NCBI GenBank assembly: GCA_016703265.1
Contig: JADJCK010000011.1
Span: forward strand, 94,464 to 158,463
DNA from: a bacterium
GTDB taxonomy: Bacteria > Krumholzibacteriota > Krumholzibacteriia > LZORAL124-64-63
DNA: 64,000 nt
Reading direction: 5' to 3'
Part shown: in pieces, positions 5,864 to 14,430 of the stretch
How the letters are laid out: each line of letters starts with the position of its first letter
Position numbering within the stretch: the first letter of the stretch is position 1
The notes under the pieces: model-generated
Told to the model about the DNA's origin: nothing
The model's database searches: none
Seen by the model: only the letters and a program-made list of their open reading frames with translations
Position numbers and translations under genes: made by a program

Positions 5864-8689
5864 CTAGCGGTACCCGAACACCACCGCCCAGATGATCAGC
5901 ACCACCAGCCCGAGCCCGATCGTCAGCGCCACGAACCCGAAGGTCTTGAGCGCCTTGACGAAGCCCTCGGGCAGCGGCTCGACCATGTGCTCCTCGAGGC
6001 GACCCTCGCGCACGAGCTGCTCGTATTCGCGCGGGCGATCCTCCTTGAACTCCTCCAGCGTCATGCGGCCGGTGAAGATCACGGGGTCCATCGGGAACCG
6101 GTCCGGACGGAAGTGCGTGTTGAAGAAGTGGATCGTGAAGATGAAGCCGGTGGCCAGCAACGCCTCGTCCGAGTGGATGATCTGGGCGACGTTGATGAAC
6201 CAGCCCGGCAGCACCCGCGTGAACGCCTCGGGGAACCACAGGACCAGGCCGCTGAAGCCGATCATGGCCACGCCCCAGAACACGGCGAAGTAGTCGAACT
6301 TCTCCCAATAGGTCCAGCGGCCGTAATCCGGACGCGGGCCCTTGCCCAGGAACCACTTCAGGGTGCCGACGAACTCCTGTCCGTCGCGCTTGCCCAGCAT
6401 CATGCCTTCGGGGCCGAACACGAACTCGATCCAGCTCTTGCCCGACTGCTTGCGGCGGCAGTACAGGTCGTAGATGTGGCGCGAGAAGTAGAAGAACGTC
6501 AGGATGGCGCCCATGCGGTGCAGCGTGCCGGCCGACTGGAAGCCGCCCAGCGCCTTGGCCAGCGTCTGCGCCCACGGCAGGTACGAGAACTTGAGCGTCA
6601 TGCCGGTCACGGCCAGCGTCAAGAAGCTGACGATGACCATGATGTGCAACATCCGGTTCAGGCGGTTGAAGCGCCGGAACTGCTTCTGGCCCTTGGCCTG
6701 CTTGCGCAGCTGGCGACTGTGGCGCAGGGCCTGGAAGCTCCGCGGGAGCCACAGAAGCGTGTGCACACCGAAGACGCTGAACGTGCCCACCAGCAGCGTG
6801 GTCATGAACAGCCACGTGTAATGCACGATCGGGTACTTGGTCTTGTCGTGGTGCGTGGCGTGCGTCAGGTAGCCGGCGAACTGGCGATGCGCACCCTTGT
6901 GGCACTGCGCGCAGGTGCCCACGATGTTGTCGCGCGACAGCGTCGAGGCCGGGTTGTCCGGCTTCAGGATGTTGTGCTGGCCGTGGCAATCCGAGCAGCT
7001 CGCGGTCTCGGTGTAGCCCAGGGCGAACACCTTGCCGTGGTACGTCTCGAAATAGCTCTCCGTGACGTGCTCGTGGCAGCTGCCGCACTGGCCCACGATC
7101 TGGAGCTTGAAGCCCTCGGCGTCGGTGCGGGCGATCTCGTGCGAGGTGTGGCAGTCGTTGCACATCGGCAACTTGTGCCCGTCCTTCTCCTCGCCCGTGA
7201 AGTGGATGCTCGTGCGGAACGTGCGGTCGACGCCCTCGTGGCACTTGCCGCAGGTCACATCCACCTTCGAGCGATGCACCGAAGACGCCGGATCGGCGCT
7301 GGGCATGATCGCGTGCGTGGTGTGGCAGTCGACGCAGGTCGCGGTGACCACGAGGCCGCTCTTGCTCAGGGCGCGGCCGTGGATGCTCTCCTTGTAGTTG
7401 GCCACCATGCTGTGCTGCGTGCCCTGGTAGCGCTTGTCGGCGACGCCGCCCTCGTCGTGGCACTGCCCGCACAGGTCCGGGATGTTGCGCACGAACGTCT
7501 TCGATTCGGGATTCGTGTTCGGCAGTGTGCCGTGCGAGCCGTGGCACACCTTGCAGTCGGGAATATCCTTGTCTCCCTGGCTGCCCAGCTTGCCGTGGAT
7601 GCTGGACTTGTAGGTCTCCACCACTTCGGCGTGGCAGATGGCGCAATCCACGCGGTCCGGCACCGTGTCGCACGGCCGCGCGTGGCTCGGCGAAGCACCG
7701 GTGTGGCACTGGATGCAGGCCTTCTTGGCGTGCACCGAACCGGCCAGCTTGCCGTGGTCGACGAACATCGACTTGCCGGCGTTGGCCGGCGTGGCGCCGA
7801 CCAGATCCTGCCGCCCATGGCACTTCAGGCACTCGGTGTCGGCCATGCCCTCGTTGTAGTAGACACGCCGGATCTCGTGCGGCTCGTGGCACTCGATGCA
7901 GGCCGGCACCTTGTCCGGTTCGCTTTCCCAGAGCCGCCCCGCGATGACCTTCTCGTGCACCTTCTCGATCATGCCGTGGCACGTCTGGCACGTGCCCGCG
8001 ATGTTGTCGCGGTGGATGGAGCTCTTCGGGTCATTGTGGTTGCGGACATTGTGTGCGGTGTGGCAGTCCGAACAGACGGCCGACTGCGTCAGTCCCCGTT
8101 TGTAGAGCCCTTCGCCGTGGATCGAGAACGAGTAGTGGGCGAGGATGCTGTCCTGCGAAACCTCGGCGTACGCGCGGATCGCTTCGCCTTCCTTGTGGCA
8201 GCGTCCGCACATGATCGGGATGTTGAAGCGGTTGACCGTCGAGGCGGGATCCGAGGGCGGCATGATCTCGTGCGACCCGTGGCAGGTCCAGCAGCGCGGG
8301 GCGATGGGCACACCCTGCTTCACACCCACACCGTGCAGGCTGCCGGCATACACCGCAGCGATATCGTCGTGGCAGGTGCCGCAATCGACATCGGGCAGTT
8401 CCTCGGTGTGGGGCCAGTCCTCGACCCCGGCCAGCGACTGGTGGCAGTCCACGCAGCCGACGCCCTCGCGCCCGTGCACGGAACGGTTGAATTTCGCGAG
8501 ATCGACGTACAGCGACTTGACCTGACCGCGCTCGTTTTTGGTGAGGCTGCGGTCGTCGTGGCACATCTGGCAGGTATCGGCGTCCTGGGCCAGGGCCGGC
8601 ACGGCTCCGGCGATCAGGACCAACACCACCGCGATCAGGCTGCCGCTCCGCCACCGGGCCGGGCGACGCAGTCCACGCGGGAAGCTCAT
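5864..8689 (-). CDS. 19-heme c-type cytochrome fused to a membrane cytochrome b domain (CbcL-like)
   Basis: A 941-residue protein. After a signal peptide (about 1-35, ending PALAQ) come 19 CXXCH heme-c motifs between about residues 39 and 600, from CQMCH to CAQCH, many followed by repeated SIHG/H-containing units typical of cytochrome c7/NrfB-like stretches. The last third has about six membrane helices with spaced histidines (RMLHIMV, LHRMGAI, SRHIYDLY, IIHSDE, TIHFFNTHF), like the HydC/FdnI diheme cytochrome b. The layout matches Geobacter CbcL (nine hemes plus cytochrome b), a menaquinol oxidase passing electrons outward, but with about twice as many hemes. RBS GGGAG is present. It is monocistronic, with a giant hairpin just after the stop. 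Electron output (metal, oxide or another acceptor) is inferred only. Confidence 0.88.
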   Translation of the reverse strand: MSFPRGLRRPARWRSGSLIAVVLVLIAGAVPALAQDADTCQMCHDDRSLTKNERGQVKSLYVDLAKFNRSVHGREGVGCVDCHQSLAGVEDWPHTEELPDVDCGTCHDDIAAVYAGSLHGVGVKQGVPIAPRCWTCHGSHEIMPPSDPASTVNRFNIPIMCGRCHKEGEAIRAYAEVSQDSILAHYSFSIHGEGLYKRGLTQSAVCSDCHTAHNVRNHNDPKSSIHRDNIAGTCQTCHGMIEKVHEKVIAGRLWESEPDKVPACIECHEPHEIRRVYYNEGMADTECLKCHGRQDLVGATPANAGKSMFVDHGKLAGSVHAKKACIQCHTGASPSHARPCDTVPDRVDCAICHAEVVETYKSSIHGKLGSQGDKDIPDCKVCHGSHGTLPNTNPESKTFVRNIPDLCGQCHDEGGVADKRYQGTQHSMVANYKESIHGRALSKSGLVVTATCVDCHTTHAIMPSADPASSVHRSKVDVTCGKCHEGVDRTFRTSIHFTGEEKDGHKLPMCNDCHTSHEIARTDAEGFKLQIVGQCGSCHEHVTESYFETYHGKVFALGYTETASCSDCHGQHNILKPDNPASTLSRDNIVGTCAQCHKGAHRQFAGYLTHATHHDKTKYPIVHYTWLFMTTLLVGTFSVFGVHTLLWLPRSFQALRHSRQLRKQAKGQKQFRRFNRLNRMLHIMVIVSFLTLAVTGMTLKFSYLPWAQTLAKALGGFQSAGTLHRMGAILTFFYFSRHIYDLYCRRKQSGKSWIEFVFGPEGMMLGKRDGQEFVGTLKWFLGKGPRPDYGRWTYWEKFDYFAVFWGVAMIGFSGLVLWFPEAFTRVLPGWFINVAQIIHSDEALLATGFIFTIHFFNTHFRPDRFPMDPVIFTGRMTLEEFKEDRPREYEQLVREGRLEEHMVEPLPEGFVKALKTFGFVALTIGLGLVVLIIWAVVFGYR

Positions 8690-8939
8690 GGGGCACTCTC
8701 CCTCAAGGTAAAGTGGCGCGCTGCAACGGTGACAATGTTGGACGGATGCAGGTGGAGATCAAGCGATAATCGCCTTATTGAAAACGACTTGCGCGATCGA
8801 TTAAGGGAGGAAAGCAGGCAGGGAAGATGACTGAATTCGTCATCATTCATTAAGGCGAAGACGGTCAATAAGTTTCGAAATCTAAATCCCTGATTTCAAC
8901 CATGATATCGAGTGCCGGAGATCGGCGAGGCCTGTCCGC
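8690..8939. promoter_or_regulatory. AT-rich promoter region of the cytochrome gene
   Basis: A 250-base gap, clearly more AT-rich than its surroundings. On the minus strand it must carry the promoter of the cytochrome gene. It contains a GCGAT-A-ATCGC palindrome (8763-8773) and imperfectly repeated CGCCTTAT/ATTAAGGCG segments, possible regulator sites. I cannot place a convincing -35/-10 pair. The 60-codon open frame here is not supported by an RBS. Confidence 0.35.
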
Positions 8940-9779
8940 TCAGCGCCCCCGCGCCAGACGACGGCGCACGCCCGCAGAGGTGGCGCGGTTGCGTGCTGCC
9001 GAACCCGGTGTCGGAACCGGGAACGAGGCCACCTCGGCCGCCGTCAGCGGTCGCAGGCCGCCGGGCGCCAGGTCGCCCAGTCTCACGCCGCCGAGGCGCA
9101 CGCGACGCACCATCAGCACCTTGTGCCGCAACGTCGAGAGCATGCGGCGCATCTGCCTGGCCTGGCCCCCGCGCAGCGTGATGCTGAGCATCGTGCGGCC
9201 GCTCTCGCGGGCCTGCACGCTCACGGCCACGGGTCGGAACGTGCCCAGGCCCGGCAGTACGATTCCGGCGTCGATCACGGTCAGCTGCATGTCGCTGACC
9301 TCGCCCTCGACCTGGACCAGGAATTCGTGCTCGCAGTCCTCAGGTCCGGTCACGCGCGTGATCCATGCACCGTCGTTCGAGACCAGGAGCAGGCCCGAGG
9401 TGCGTGCATCCAGCCTTCCGGCGGTGCGCAGCCCGATCACGTCGGCCGGCAGGAAGTCGGCGACAAGGCGACGACCCGGGCCGTCCTGTTCGCGGCAGAC
9501 CACGCGCAGCGGCTTGTGGAATGCGTAGTACGCCAGCGTGACCTTGATGAGCGGCTGGTTGTCGAGGAACACCTCGGCATCGGCCTCGATCATGCGCAGG
9601 GGGTCCTTGACCACATCGAGGCCCACGCGCACGCGTCCGGCGGCGACCATCTCGTCGGCCCAGCGCCGCGTGCCGTAGCCGGCCTTCATCAAGGCGCGCG
9701 ACAGACCCATGGGCCGGCCCGGCGCCCAGCGACTCGCTTCGGAGTCACCGGCAGGGGGCTTGGGTCGGGGCTTGGTCAT
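8940..9779 (-). CDS. RsuA/RluB-family pseudouridine synthase
   Basis: A 279-residue RNA pseudouridine synthase of the RsuA/RluB/RluE/RluF group. An S4 RNA-binding domain occupies about residues 24-70 (LSRALMKAGYGTRRWADEMV, GRVRVG). The catalytic motif AGRLDARTSGLLLVSNDG near residue 125 contains the essential Asp. The C-terminal motif LRGGQARQMRRML is typical. Unlike many members the basic tail RRRLARGR is extended, which may aid rRNA binding. It is the last gene of a three-gene minus-strand operon after DUF503 and a cyclase-family gene, 37 bases downstream of the latter. Target rRNA position is not deducible. Confidence 0.85.
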   Translation of the reverse strand: MTKPRPKPPAGDSEASRWAPGRPMGLSRALMKAGYGTRRWADEMVAAGRVRVGLDVVKDPLRMIEADAEVFLDNQPLIKVTLAYYAFHKPLRVVCREQDGPGRRLVADFLPADVIGLRTAGRLDARTSGLLLVSNDGAWITRVTGPEDCEHEFLVQVEGEVSDMQLTVIDAGIVLPGLGTFRPVAVSVQARESGRTMLSITLRGGQARQMRRMLSTLRHKVLMVRRVRLGGVRLGDLAPGGLRPLTAAEVASFPVPTPGSAARNRATSAGVRRRLARGR

Positions 9780-9816
9780 GGACGCCTACTCCGCTTCCGC
9801 TGCCCGAAGGCGCGCG

Positions 9817-10497
9817 CTATCGATCGAACAGGGCCACCGCCCGCACGGGCGAGGCTTCGGTCGCGGCCAGCTTCAGGGGCAGGGCCAGCACGCTGAATCC
9901 GCGCGTCGGCAGTTCCCCGAGGTTAGCCAGGTTCTCCAGGTTCACCATGCCGGCCGCTGCACACAGGTCATGCGCGCGCCGACCGTTGAAACCGTCAAGG
10001 CTGGGCGTGTCCAGGCCGACGCCCTTAAATCCGCACGACGCCAGTCGCCCGGCCAGTTCGCCCGAAAGCCACGGCCAGTCTTCATAGTAACGGGGTTGCC
10101 CCCAGTACCGGGACCACCCCGTGTCGAACAGCACGAACCCGATGCCTTCGAGATCGATGCCGTCAAGCAGCGACGCCGGCAACGGCCCGGGGCCGACGCC
10201 CGGTACCGGCCGCACCACGACCGCCGGTCCGGCGAAACGCTCGAGCGGCAGGTCGTCCACGCCGCCGGCGCCTGCCAGGAAGTGGCGCGGCGCGTCGACA
10301 TGGGTGCCGATGTGGCACCCGAACTCCACCCGGCTCGACTCGCACGGCGATGTGCCGTGCTCGCTGTGCCGCACCACGCGCAACGGCTGGTCGTCACCGG
10401 GCCACTGCGGCATGCCGCTGACGATCGCATGACTCAGGTCGACCAGGCGCACGTCGCCTCCGTTCTCCGTACCCGCACGCGGCAACGCGTCCGGCAT
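9817..10497 (-). CDS. Cyclase-family (kynurenine-formamidase-like) metal hydrolase
   Basis: A 226-residue protein of the cyclase family (PF04199), which includes kynurenine formamidase KynB. The metal-binding signature HIGTHVDAPRHF lies near residue 65, after the usual opening LVDLSHAI and PQWPGD. The ending GLPLK-like segment is present as VLALPLKLAATEASPVRAVA. It hydrolyses an amide or cyclic bond with divalent metal in this family; without other kyn genes nearby the substrate is open. Its ATG immediately follows the stop of the DUF503 gene (TGAATG), so it is translationally coupled. Confidence 0.8.
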   Translation of the reverse strand: MPDALPRAGTENGGDVRLVDLSHAIVSGMPQWPGDDQPLRVVRHSEHGTSPCESSRVEFGCHIGTHVDAPRHFLAGAGGVDDLPLERFAGPAVVVRPVPGVGPGPLPASLLDGIDLEGIGFVLFDTGWSRYWGQPRYYEDWPWLSGELAGRLASCGFKGVGLDTPSLDGFNGRRAHDLCAAAGMVNLENLANLGELPTRGFSVLALPLKLAATEASPVRAVALFDR

Positions 10498-10809
10498 TCA
10501 TCCCGAAGGAAACGTCTCGACGGTCACGCCCCGACGCAGGTCGGCAACCTCGAACGGGGAATCGTAGACGAGGCGCTCGGCTTCATCCAGTTGCGCGTCC
10601 ACCTGGTCGGGATCGCCGCTCGTGACGGCGATGGCGACGAAGGCCCGCTGCGCGAGGTCCGCCGGACCCACGCGGGCCACGGCGAAATCCCGGTTGCGCA
10701 AACGCTGGACCAGCGCGCGCAAAGGCGCCCGCAGGTCCTTCAGCGATCGCGACTCGCCCAGGACAAGATCCGCTACCAGTGTGCCGGTGTAGATCCGCAC
10801 ATCGTCCAC
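10498..10809 (-). CDS. DUF503 (YlxP-like) protein
   Basis: A 103-residue protein of the DUF503/YlxP family. Seen are the beta-alpha-beta pattern LVADLVLGESRSLKDLRAPL, RLRNRDFAVARVGPADLAQR and VAIAVTSGDPDQVD. In many bacteria YlxP sits next to rbfA/truB and is linked to ribosome maturation; here it precedes a pseudouridine synthase, which is consistent. I set the start at GTG 10809 because GGGGAGGTC lies at the right distance, and the longer frame runs into the tandem repeat at 10844-10885. First gene of the operon. Confidence 0.75.
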   Translation of the reverse strand: MDDVRIYTGTLVADLVLGESRSLKDLRAPLRALVQRLRNRDFAVARVGPADLAQRAFVAIAVTSGDPDQVDAQLDEAERLVYDSPFEVADLRRGVTVETFPSG

Positions 10810-10843
10810 GGGCGACCTCCCCGCGCGGCGCCCGCTCGGCAAA

Positions 10844-10885
10844 GGGACAAGGCCAAGGGGACAAGGCCAAGGGCACAAGGCTAAG
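10844..10885. repeat. Three 14-bp direct repeats
   Basis: Two identical copies of GGGACAAGGCCAAG (10844-10857, 10858-10871) and one diverged copy (GGCACAAGGCTAAG, 10872-10885) stand in tandem between the DUF503 start and the metalloprotease stop. There is no spacer, so it is not CRISPR. It could be slippage-prone filler in the leader of the DUF503 operon. Confidence 0.75.
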
Positions 10886-10932
10886 TCATGACCGCTGTCC
10901 GGACAACCGCCGGATTGGCCGACCGCCCATCT

Positions 10933-12705
10933 TCAGCGCACCAGGGTCAGTTTCCGGCTCTGCCAGCCGCCACCCAGCCCCAGGCGGGCAACATACACGC
11001 CGGCCGGGGCCGGCCGCCCGTCCGCGGAGCGCCCGTCCCAATGGAAACGGTGGCTTCCGGGCCCCAGGGAACCGGTCCACAGGCGCCGAACGCGCCGTCC
11101 GGCCGCATCCACGATCTCGAGCGTAACATCCGCCCGCGCCGACATCTCGCAGGTCAACCAGGTCCCCGGATTGCTCGGGTTGGGCTGCGCTCCGGCCAGG
11201 CTGCCGGCGGGCGGCTTCGGCGGCCCCGGCACGGTATCCACCGCCACGGTCCATGGCCGGGCTTCACCGGCCCGGGACGGGTTGCCGACCAGGACGCCGA
11301 CCGAGCGCAATGACGACGCCGGCGTCCGCAACACGACCCGCGCATCGTTGTGCCGGTCCAGTCCCACGGTTTCCAGGTAGCCGCCGCCGTCGTGCGTCTG
11401 CACGTAGAGGCCGAGCGCCATGGGGCCGCTGCCATTGGTGTCATCGCCGTCGAAATCGAGGGCCAACAGGCGGTCGCCGAGTGCCTCGAAGCCGGACAAC
11501 AGGACCGGCGCCGTCGCCAGGTGCTCGACCTTCCCCGCTGTCGACGACGGATACAGGGCCAGGACCGCCACCGGTTCACTGGTGGGAAAATCCGCGGCAT
11601 CGGGATAGCCCACGCCGGTGATGGCGCGCGTGCCCGTGGCGAAGTTCCAGCCCATGAACTGCGCCCAGCCGGCAGCCAGCGATGCGCCGCGCGGCTCGAG
11701 CACGGCATCCCACGACGCCAGCGGGGCCTCGTCGCGCGCCGTGACCCGCCTCTCCCAGTAGTCACGGATGAGCGCGTCACCCCAGCGCTCGTTGAGCCAG
11801 ATCTGGAAGACGGAATCGTCGTAGGTGCCGGTCCCGGTCGGGCCGTGGTCGAGGGACAGTTGGGGACGGCGGACCGGGCTGTCACCCAGCAGGTAGTGGT
11901 GGTAGTCGTTCACCTGGCTGCAGGTGCGCTCCTCGGCCCAGGTCGCGTCGAGTTCGGTCCACCCGCCCTCGCTCCAGCGGCTGCCCGCGTACTGGCTGAC
12001 ATGGCGCAGCTCGTGCGCGCACGTCACCTTCATGGAGCCGGCGGCGTTGCCCTCGGGGTCGTCGTTGGGCGGAAAGCGGCCGAAAGAGTTGTGAAGCACC
12101 ATGCGCGTCGCTCCGGCCTGCGGATCGACCGCCACGGTATAGCCGTAGAAGTGCATCCGCCGGAAGGAGACGTCCACGGGCGCGCGGCCGGGCGGGGTCC
12201 GCAAGCCCACGACCTCGGACGAAACCGTCCAGGCATCCTCCAGGTACTCCGCCACATGCGCCACGAAATCAGGGATGCCGTCCGCGGGGTCGAAGTCAGC
12301 CAGGGGTACGGCATTGTCGCCGTCGCGCAACCACGCCAGGCGGAAGTGGCCGCTGGCGCTGGTCAGCGTGTCGCCGAGGGAATCGAATGCCAGCCACTGG
12401 TCGATGAGCGACACCGTTGCCGGTGAAAGCTCATCGCGTTGCGCGAGGTAGTCGATGATCAGGGGTGTGCCGCAGCGCCCGGTGGATGGGTCGTCACCGG
12501 CAACGGCGGCGTCACCGGGAGCATGCGCCGCATCGCCGGCAAGCCCGAACGCCTCCAGAAGGCGGCGCTCGCCGGCGCTCGCCACGGCGAACTCCGGCCC
12601 GGTGACCGACGTTCGCCCGGCTTCGGCCGTCGCCTGGGACCAGGCTGGCGCCAACGCACCGCACAGGACGGCGAGTCCCAATGGCCTGATGCGAACCAGC
12701 CACAT
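10933..12705 (-). CDS. Secreted putative metalloprotease with FlgD-like C-terminal sorting domain
   Basis: About 590 residues. The signal peptide (MWLVRIRPLGLAVLCGALAP) is followed by a propeptide-like region. A zinc-protease motif HELRH lies at about residue 229, inside VTCAHELRHVSQYAGSRW, with the acidic GGWTELDATWAEE downstream, as in gluzincin-like MXAN_6640-type proteins. The last 80 residues form a FlgD/T9SS-like immunoglobulin domain (PNPSNPG, VTLEIVDAAGRRVRRL, FHWDGRSADGRPAPAGVYVARL) and end in KLTLVR. The start is set at ATG 12705 because the upstream in-frame start would be TTG before the signal peptide; GGGGAGAA lies 12 bases away. Probably exported and surface-attached or released. 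The protease call rests on the motif only. Confidence 0.75.
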   Translation of the reverse strand: MWLVRIRPLGLAVLCGALAPAWSQATAEAGRTSVTGPEFAVASAGERRLLEAFGLAGDAAHAPGDAAVAGDDPSTGRCGTPLIIDYLAQRDELSPATVSLIDQWLAFDSLGDTLTSASGHFRLAWLRDGDNAVPLADFDPADGIPDFVAHVAEYLEDAWTVSSEVVGLRTPPGRAPVDVSFRRMHFYGYTVAVDPQAGATRMVLHNSFGRFPPNDDPEGNAAGSMKVTCAHELRHVSQYAGSRWSEGGWTELDATWAEERTCSQVNDYHHYLLGDSPVRRPQLSLDHGPTGTGTYDDSVFQIWLNERWGDALIRDYWERRVTARDEAPLASWDAVLEPRGASLAAGWAQFMGWNFATGTRAITGVGYPDAADFPTSEPVAVLALYPSSTAGKVEHLATAPVLLSGFEALGDRLLALDFDGDDTNGSGPMALGLYVQTHDGGGYLETVGLDRHNDARVVLRTPASSLRSVGVLVGNPSRAGEARPWTVAVDTVPGPPKPPAGSLAGAQPNPSNPGTWLTCEMSARADVTLEIVDAAGRRVRRLWTGSLGPGSHRFHWDGRSADGRPAPAGVYVARLGLGGGWQSRKLTLVR

Positions 12706-12768
12706 CTGAAGAGGGTTCTCCCCGGAGTATCGCCACAAGTCTGCGGGTCCGTTGTCGTTCCGGCTATT

Positions 12769-12779
12769 TGATATTATCA
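12769..12779. promoter_or_regulatory. TGATA-T-TATCA palindrome in a divergent promoter gap
   Basis: An 11-base palindrome TGATATTATCA in the 187-base gap between the metalloprotease (minus) and the MltF-like gene (plus). It includes TATTAT, a possible -10 for the plus-strand gene, and may be an operator. No strong -35 box is seen. Confidence 0.3.
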
Positions 12780-12892
12780 GGCGCAGGTGGGTGCACGGCC
12801 ACCTATTTCCCGGACTGGCGCCATTCCAGGGACCCGAGCCACCCTTGCCGAAGCCCGTTGCCAGCGGCCCCCGGTTGCCCTAGGATGAACGC

Positions 12893-14422
12893 ATGCTCCC
12901 ATCACGACACGACTTCCCGCGCCGCAGTCGCGTGGCCCTGATCGCGATCCTCTGGCTGGCCGCCGGCTGCCGGGATCGCGCGCCGGCGCCGTACGCCGAG
13001 CTGGCCCCGCCCGCCCCCGCCGTTCCCCACGCCAAGGTCGAGCGCGACCTGCGCGACCTGCGGGCCGATGGCGCGCTGCGCGTCCTGTTCCGCTACGACT
13101 CCAGCAACTACTTCCTGCACAAGGGCGGGCAGGCCGGCTTCGAGTACGAACTGATAGAACTCTTCGCCCGCGAGCGCGGCCTGTCCGTGGCCGCCGTGGT
13201 GACCGAACCCGGCGCCGACATCGTCTCTCTTCTCAACGAAGGCGTCGGCGACATCGCCTGCGGCAGCCTGATCGCCGAACCCGAGCACGAGCAGTGGGTC
13301 GCCGTCACGCGCCCGACCAACTTTGCCCGCAAGGTCCTGGTACTGCCGGCCGACGACGTGCGCGCCGATGCGCCGGCGGCCCTTGGCGGCCTGACGGTGA
13401 CCCTGCCGGCGCACGACCCGTTCCGCCGCGAGCTGCAGAAGATGTCGGACGCCGGCGGCTGGGGCCTGGGCTTCGGGGTCTCGCCAGCCAGGCTCGACGC
13501 CGAGGACCTGGTCGCCGAGGTGGCCCGCGGACGACTGGACGCCGCGGTGGTCGACGACCTCGTGGCGCAGGCGGCGCTTACCTATCGCGACGATGTGCGC
13601 GTCAGCCTGGCGCTCGGCGAACGCAGGCCGACGGTGTGGTTCGTGCGGCAGAACAGCCCCGAACTCCGTGCCGCCCTGAACGCGTTCCTGCGCAGCCACC
13701 TGAATGTCGATGCCGACGGACGCGAGCGTCGCAGCGACCTCTACGCCACGTTGCACGAACGCTATTTCGAGGACCCCCGCTCGATCCGCCGGTTCCGCGA
13801 CGCCGAGTTGCGCCCGGACCTGGGCGGGGCCATCAGCCAGTACGACGACCTGATCCGCGCACGCGCGGCGGCCTTCGGCATGGACTGGCACGTGGTGGCC
13901 GCGCTCATCTACCAGGAGTCGCGCTTCGAGCCCGAAGCACTCAGCATCGCCGGCGCCATGGGCCTCATGCAGGTGTTGCCTTCGGTCGCCGGCGCGCAGG
14001 CGGACAGCCTGCATGACCCGCGCGCCAACCTGACGGCCGGCGTGCGCCTGCTGCGCACCATCTATGATGGCTACGCATACTGCGACTCTCTGGACCGCTG
14101 GTGCTTCACGCTGGCCGAGTATCACGCCGGCCCCACGCGCATCACCGACGCCCGGCGCATCGCCATGGAACAACGTCGCGACCCGAACCGCTGGGAAGGC
14201 TCGGTCTCGGTGACGCTGCCCAAGCTGGCCGACTCGGTCTGGGCCGGGAAGATCGTCTCGGCGCCGTATGCCGGCGGCCGCACAGTCCGCTACGTGAACC
14301 AGGTGCTCAACCGGGCCCGTCTCTACGCACAGGTGGTGCCCCTCGACGGCGCCGCCCCCGACTCCGGCAGCGCCCAGCCGACCCTGGCCACGGCGCTCAC
14401 CAGGCCGACGGACTTCCCGTAG
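12893..14422 (+). CDS. MltF-like membrane-bound lytic transglycosylase
   Basis: A 509-residue lipoprotein (lipobox LAAGC near residue 24). Residues about 55-270 form a periplasmic solute-binding type 3 domain (ALRVLFRYDSSNYFLHKGGQ, FEYELIELFARERGL). About residues 310-470 form an SLT domain: the catalytic Glu is in ALIYQESRFEPEALS, followed by GAMGLMQVLPSV, DPRANLTAGV and AEYHAGP. This order is that of MltF, which cleaves peptidoglycan glycan strands to 1,6-anhydromuramyl ends and is regulated by the binding domain. RBS AGGATGAA. The next gene starts 8 bases after the stop. Confidence 0.88.
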   Translation: MLPSRHDFPRRSRVALIAILWLAAGCRDRAPAPYAELAPPAPAVPHAKVERDLRDLRADGALRVLFRYDSSNYFLHKGGQAGFEYELIELFARERGLSVAAVVTEPGADIVSLLNEGVGDIACGSLIAEPEHEQWVAVTRPTNFARKVLVLPADDVRADAPAALGGLTVTLPAHDPFRRELQKMSDAGGWGLGFGVSPARLDAEDLVAEVARGRLDAAVVDDLVAQAALTYRDDVRVSLALGERRPTVWFVRQNSPELRAALNAFLRSHLNVDADGRERRSDLYATLHERYFEDPRSIRRFRDAELRPDLGGAISQYDDLIRARAAAFGMDWHVVAALIYQESRFEPEALSIAGAMGLMQVLPSVAGAQADSLHDPRANLTAGVRLLRTIYDGYAYCDSLDRWCFTLAEYHAGPTRITDARRIAMEQRRDPNRWEGSVSVTLPKLADSVWAGKIVSAPYAGGRTVRYVNQVLNRARLYAQVVPLDGAAPDSGSAQPTLATALTRPTDFP

Positions 14423-14430
14423 GAGACCGC

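Noticed and set aside
5588..8830. A 1080-codon open frame on the plus strand opposite the multiheme cytochrome.
   Set aside because: It is an antisense shadow caused by high GC and biased codons. The minus strand encodes 19 CXXCH motifs and a signal peptide, while the plus frame has no RBS-start pair or recognisable domain.
8686..8868. A 60-codon minus-strand frame in the AT-rich gap upstream of the cytochrome.
   Set aside because: It overlaps the cytochrome RBS region and has no good RBS of its own; the gap is better explained as promoter.
10844..10885. Possible CRISPR-like repeat.
   Set aside because: Three 14-bp copies without spacers and no cas genes; a simple tandem repeat.
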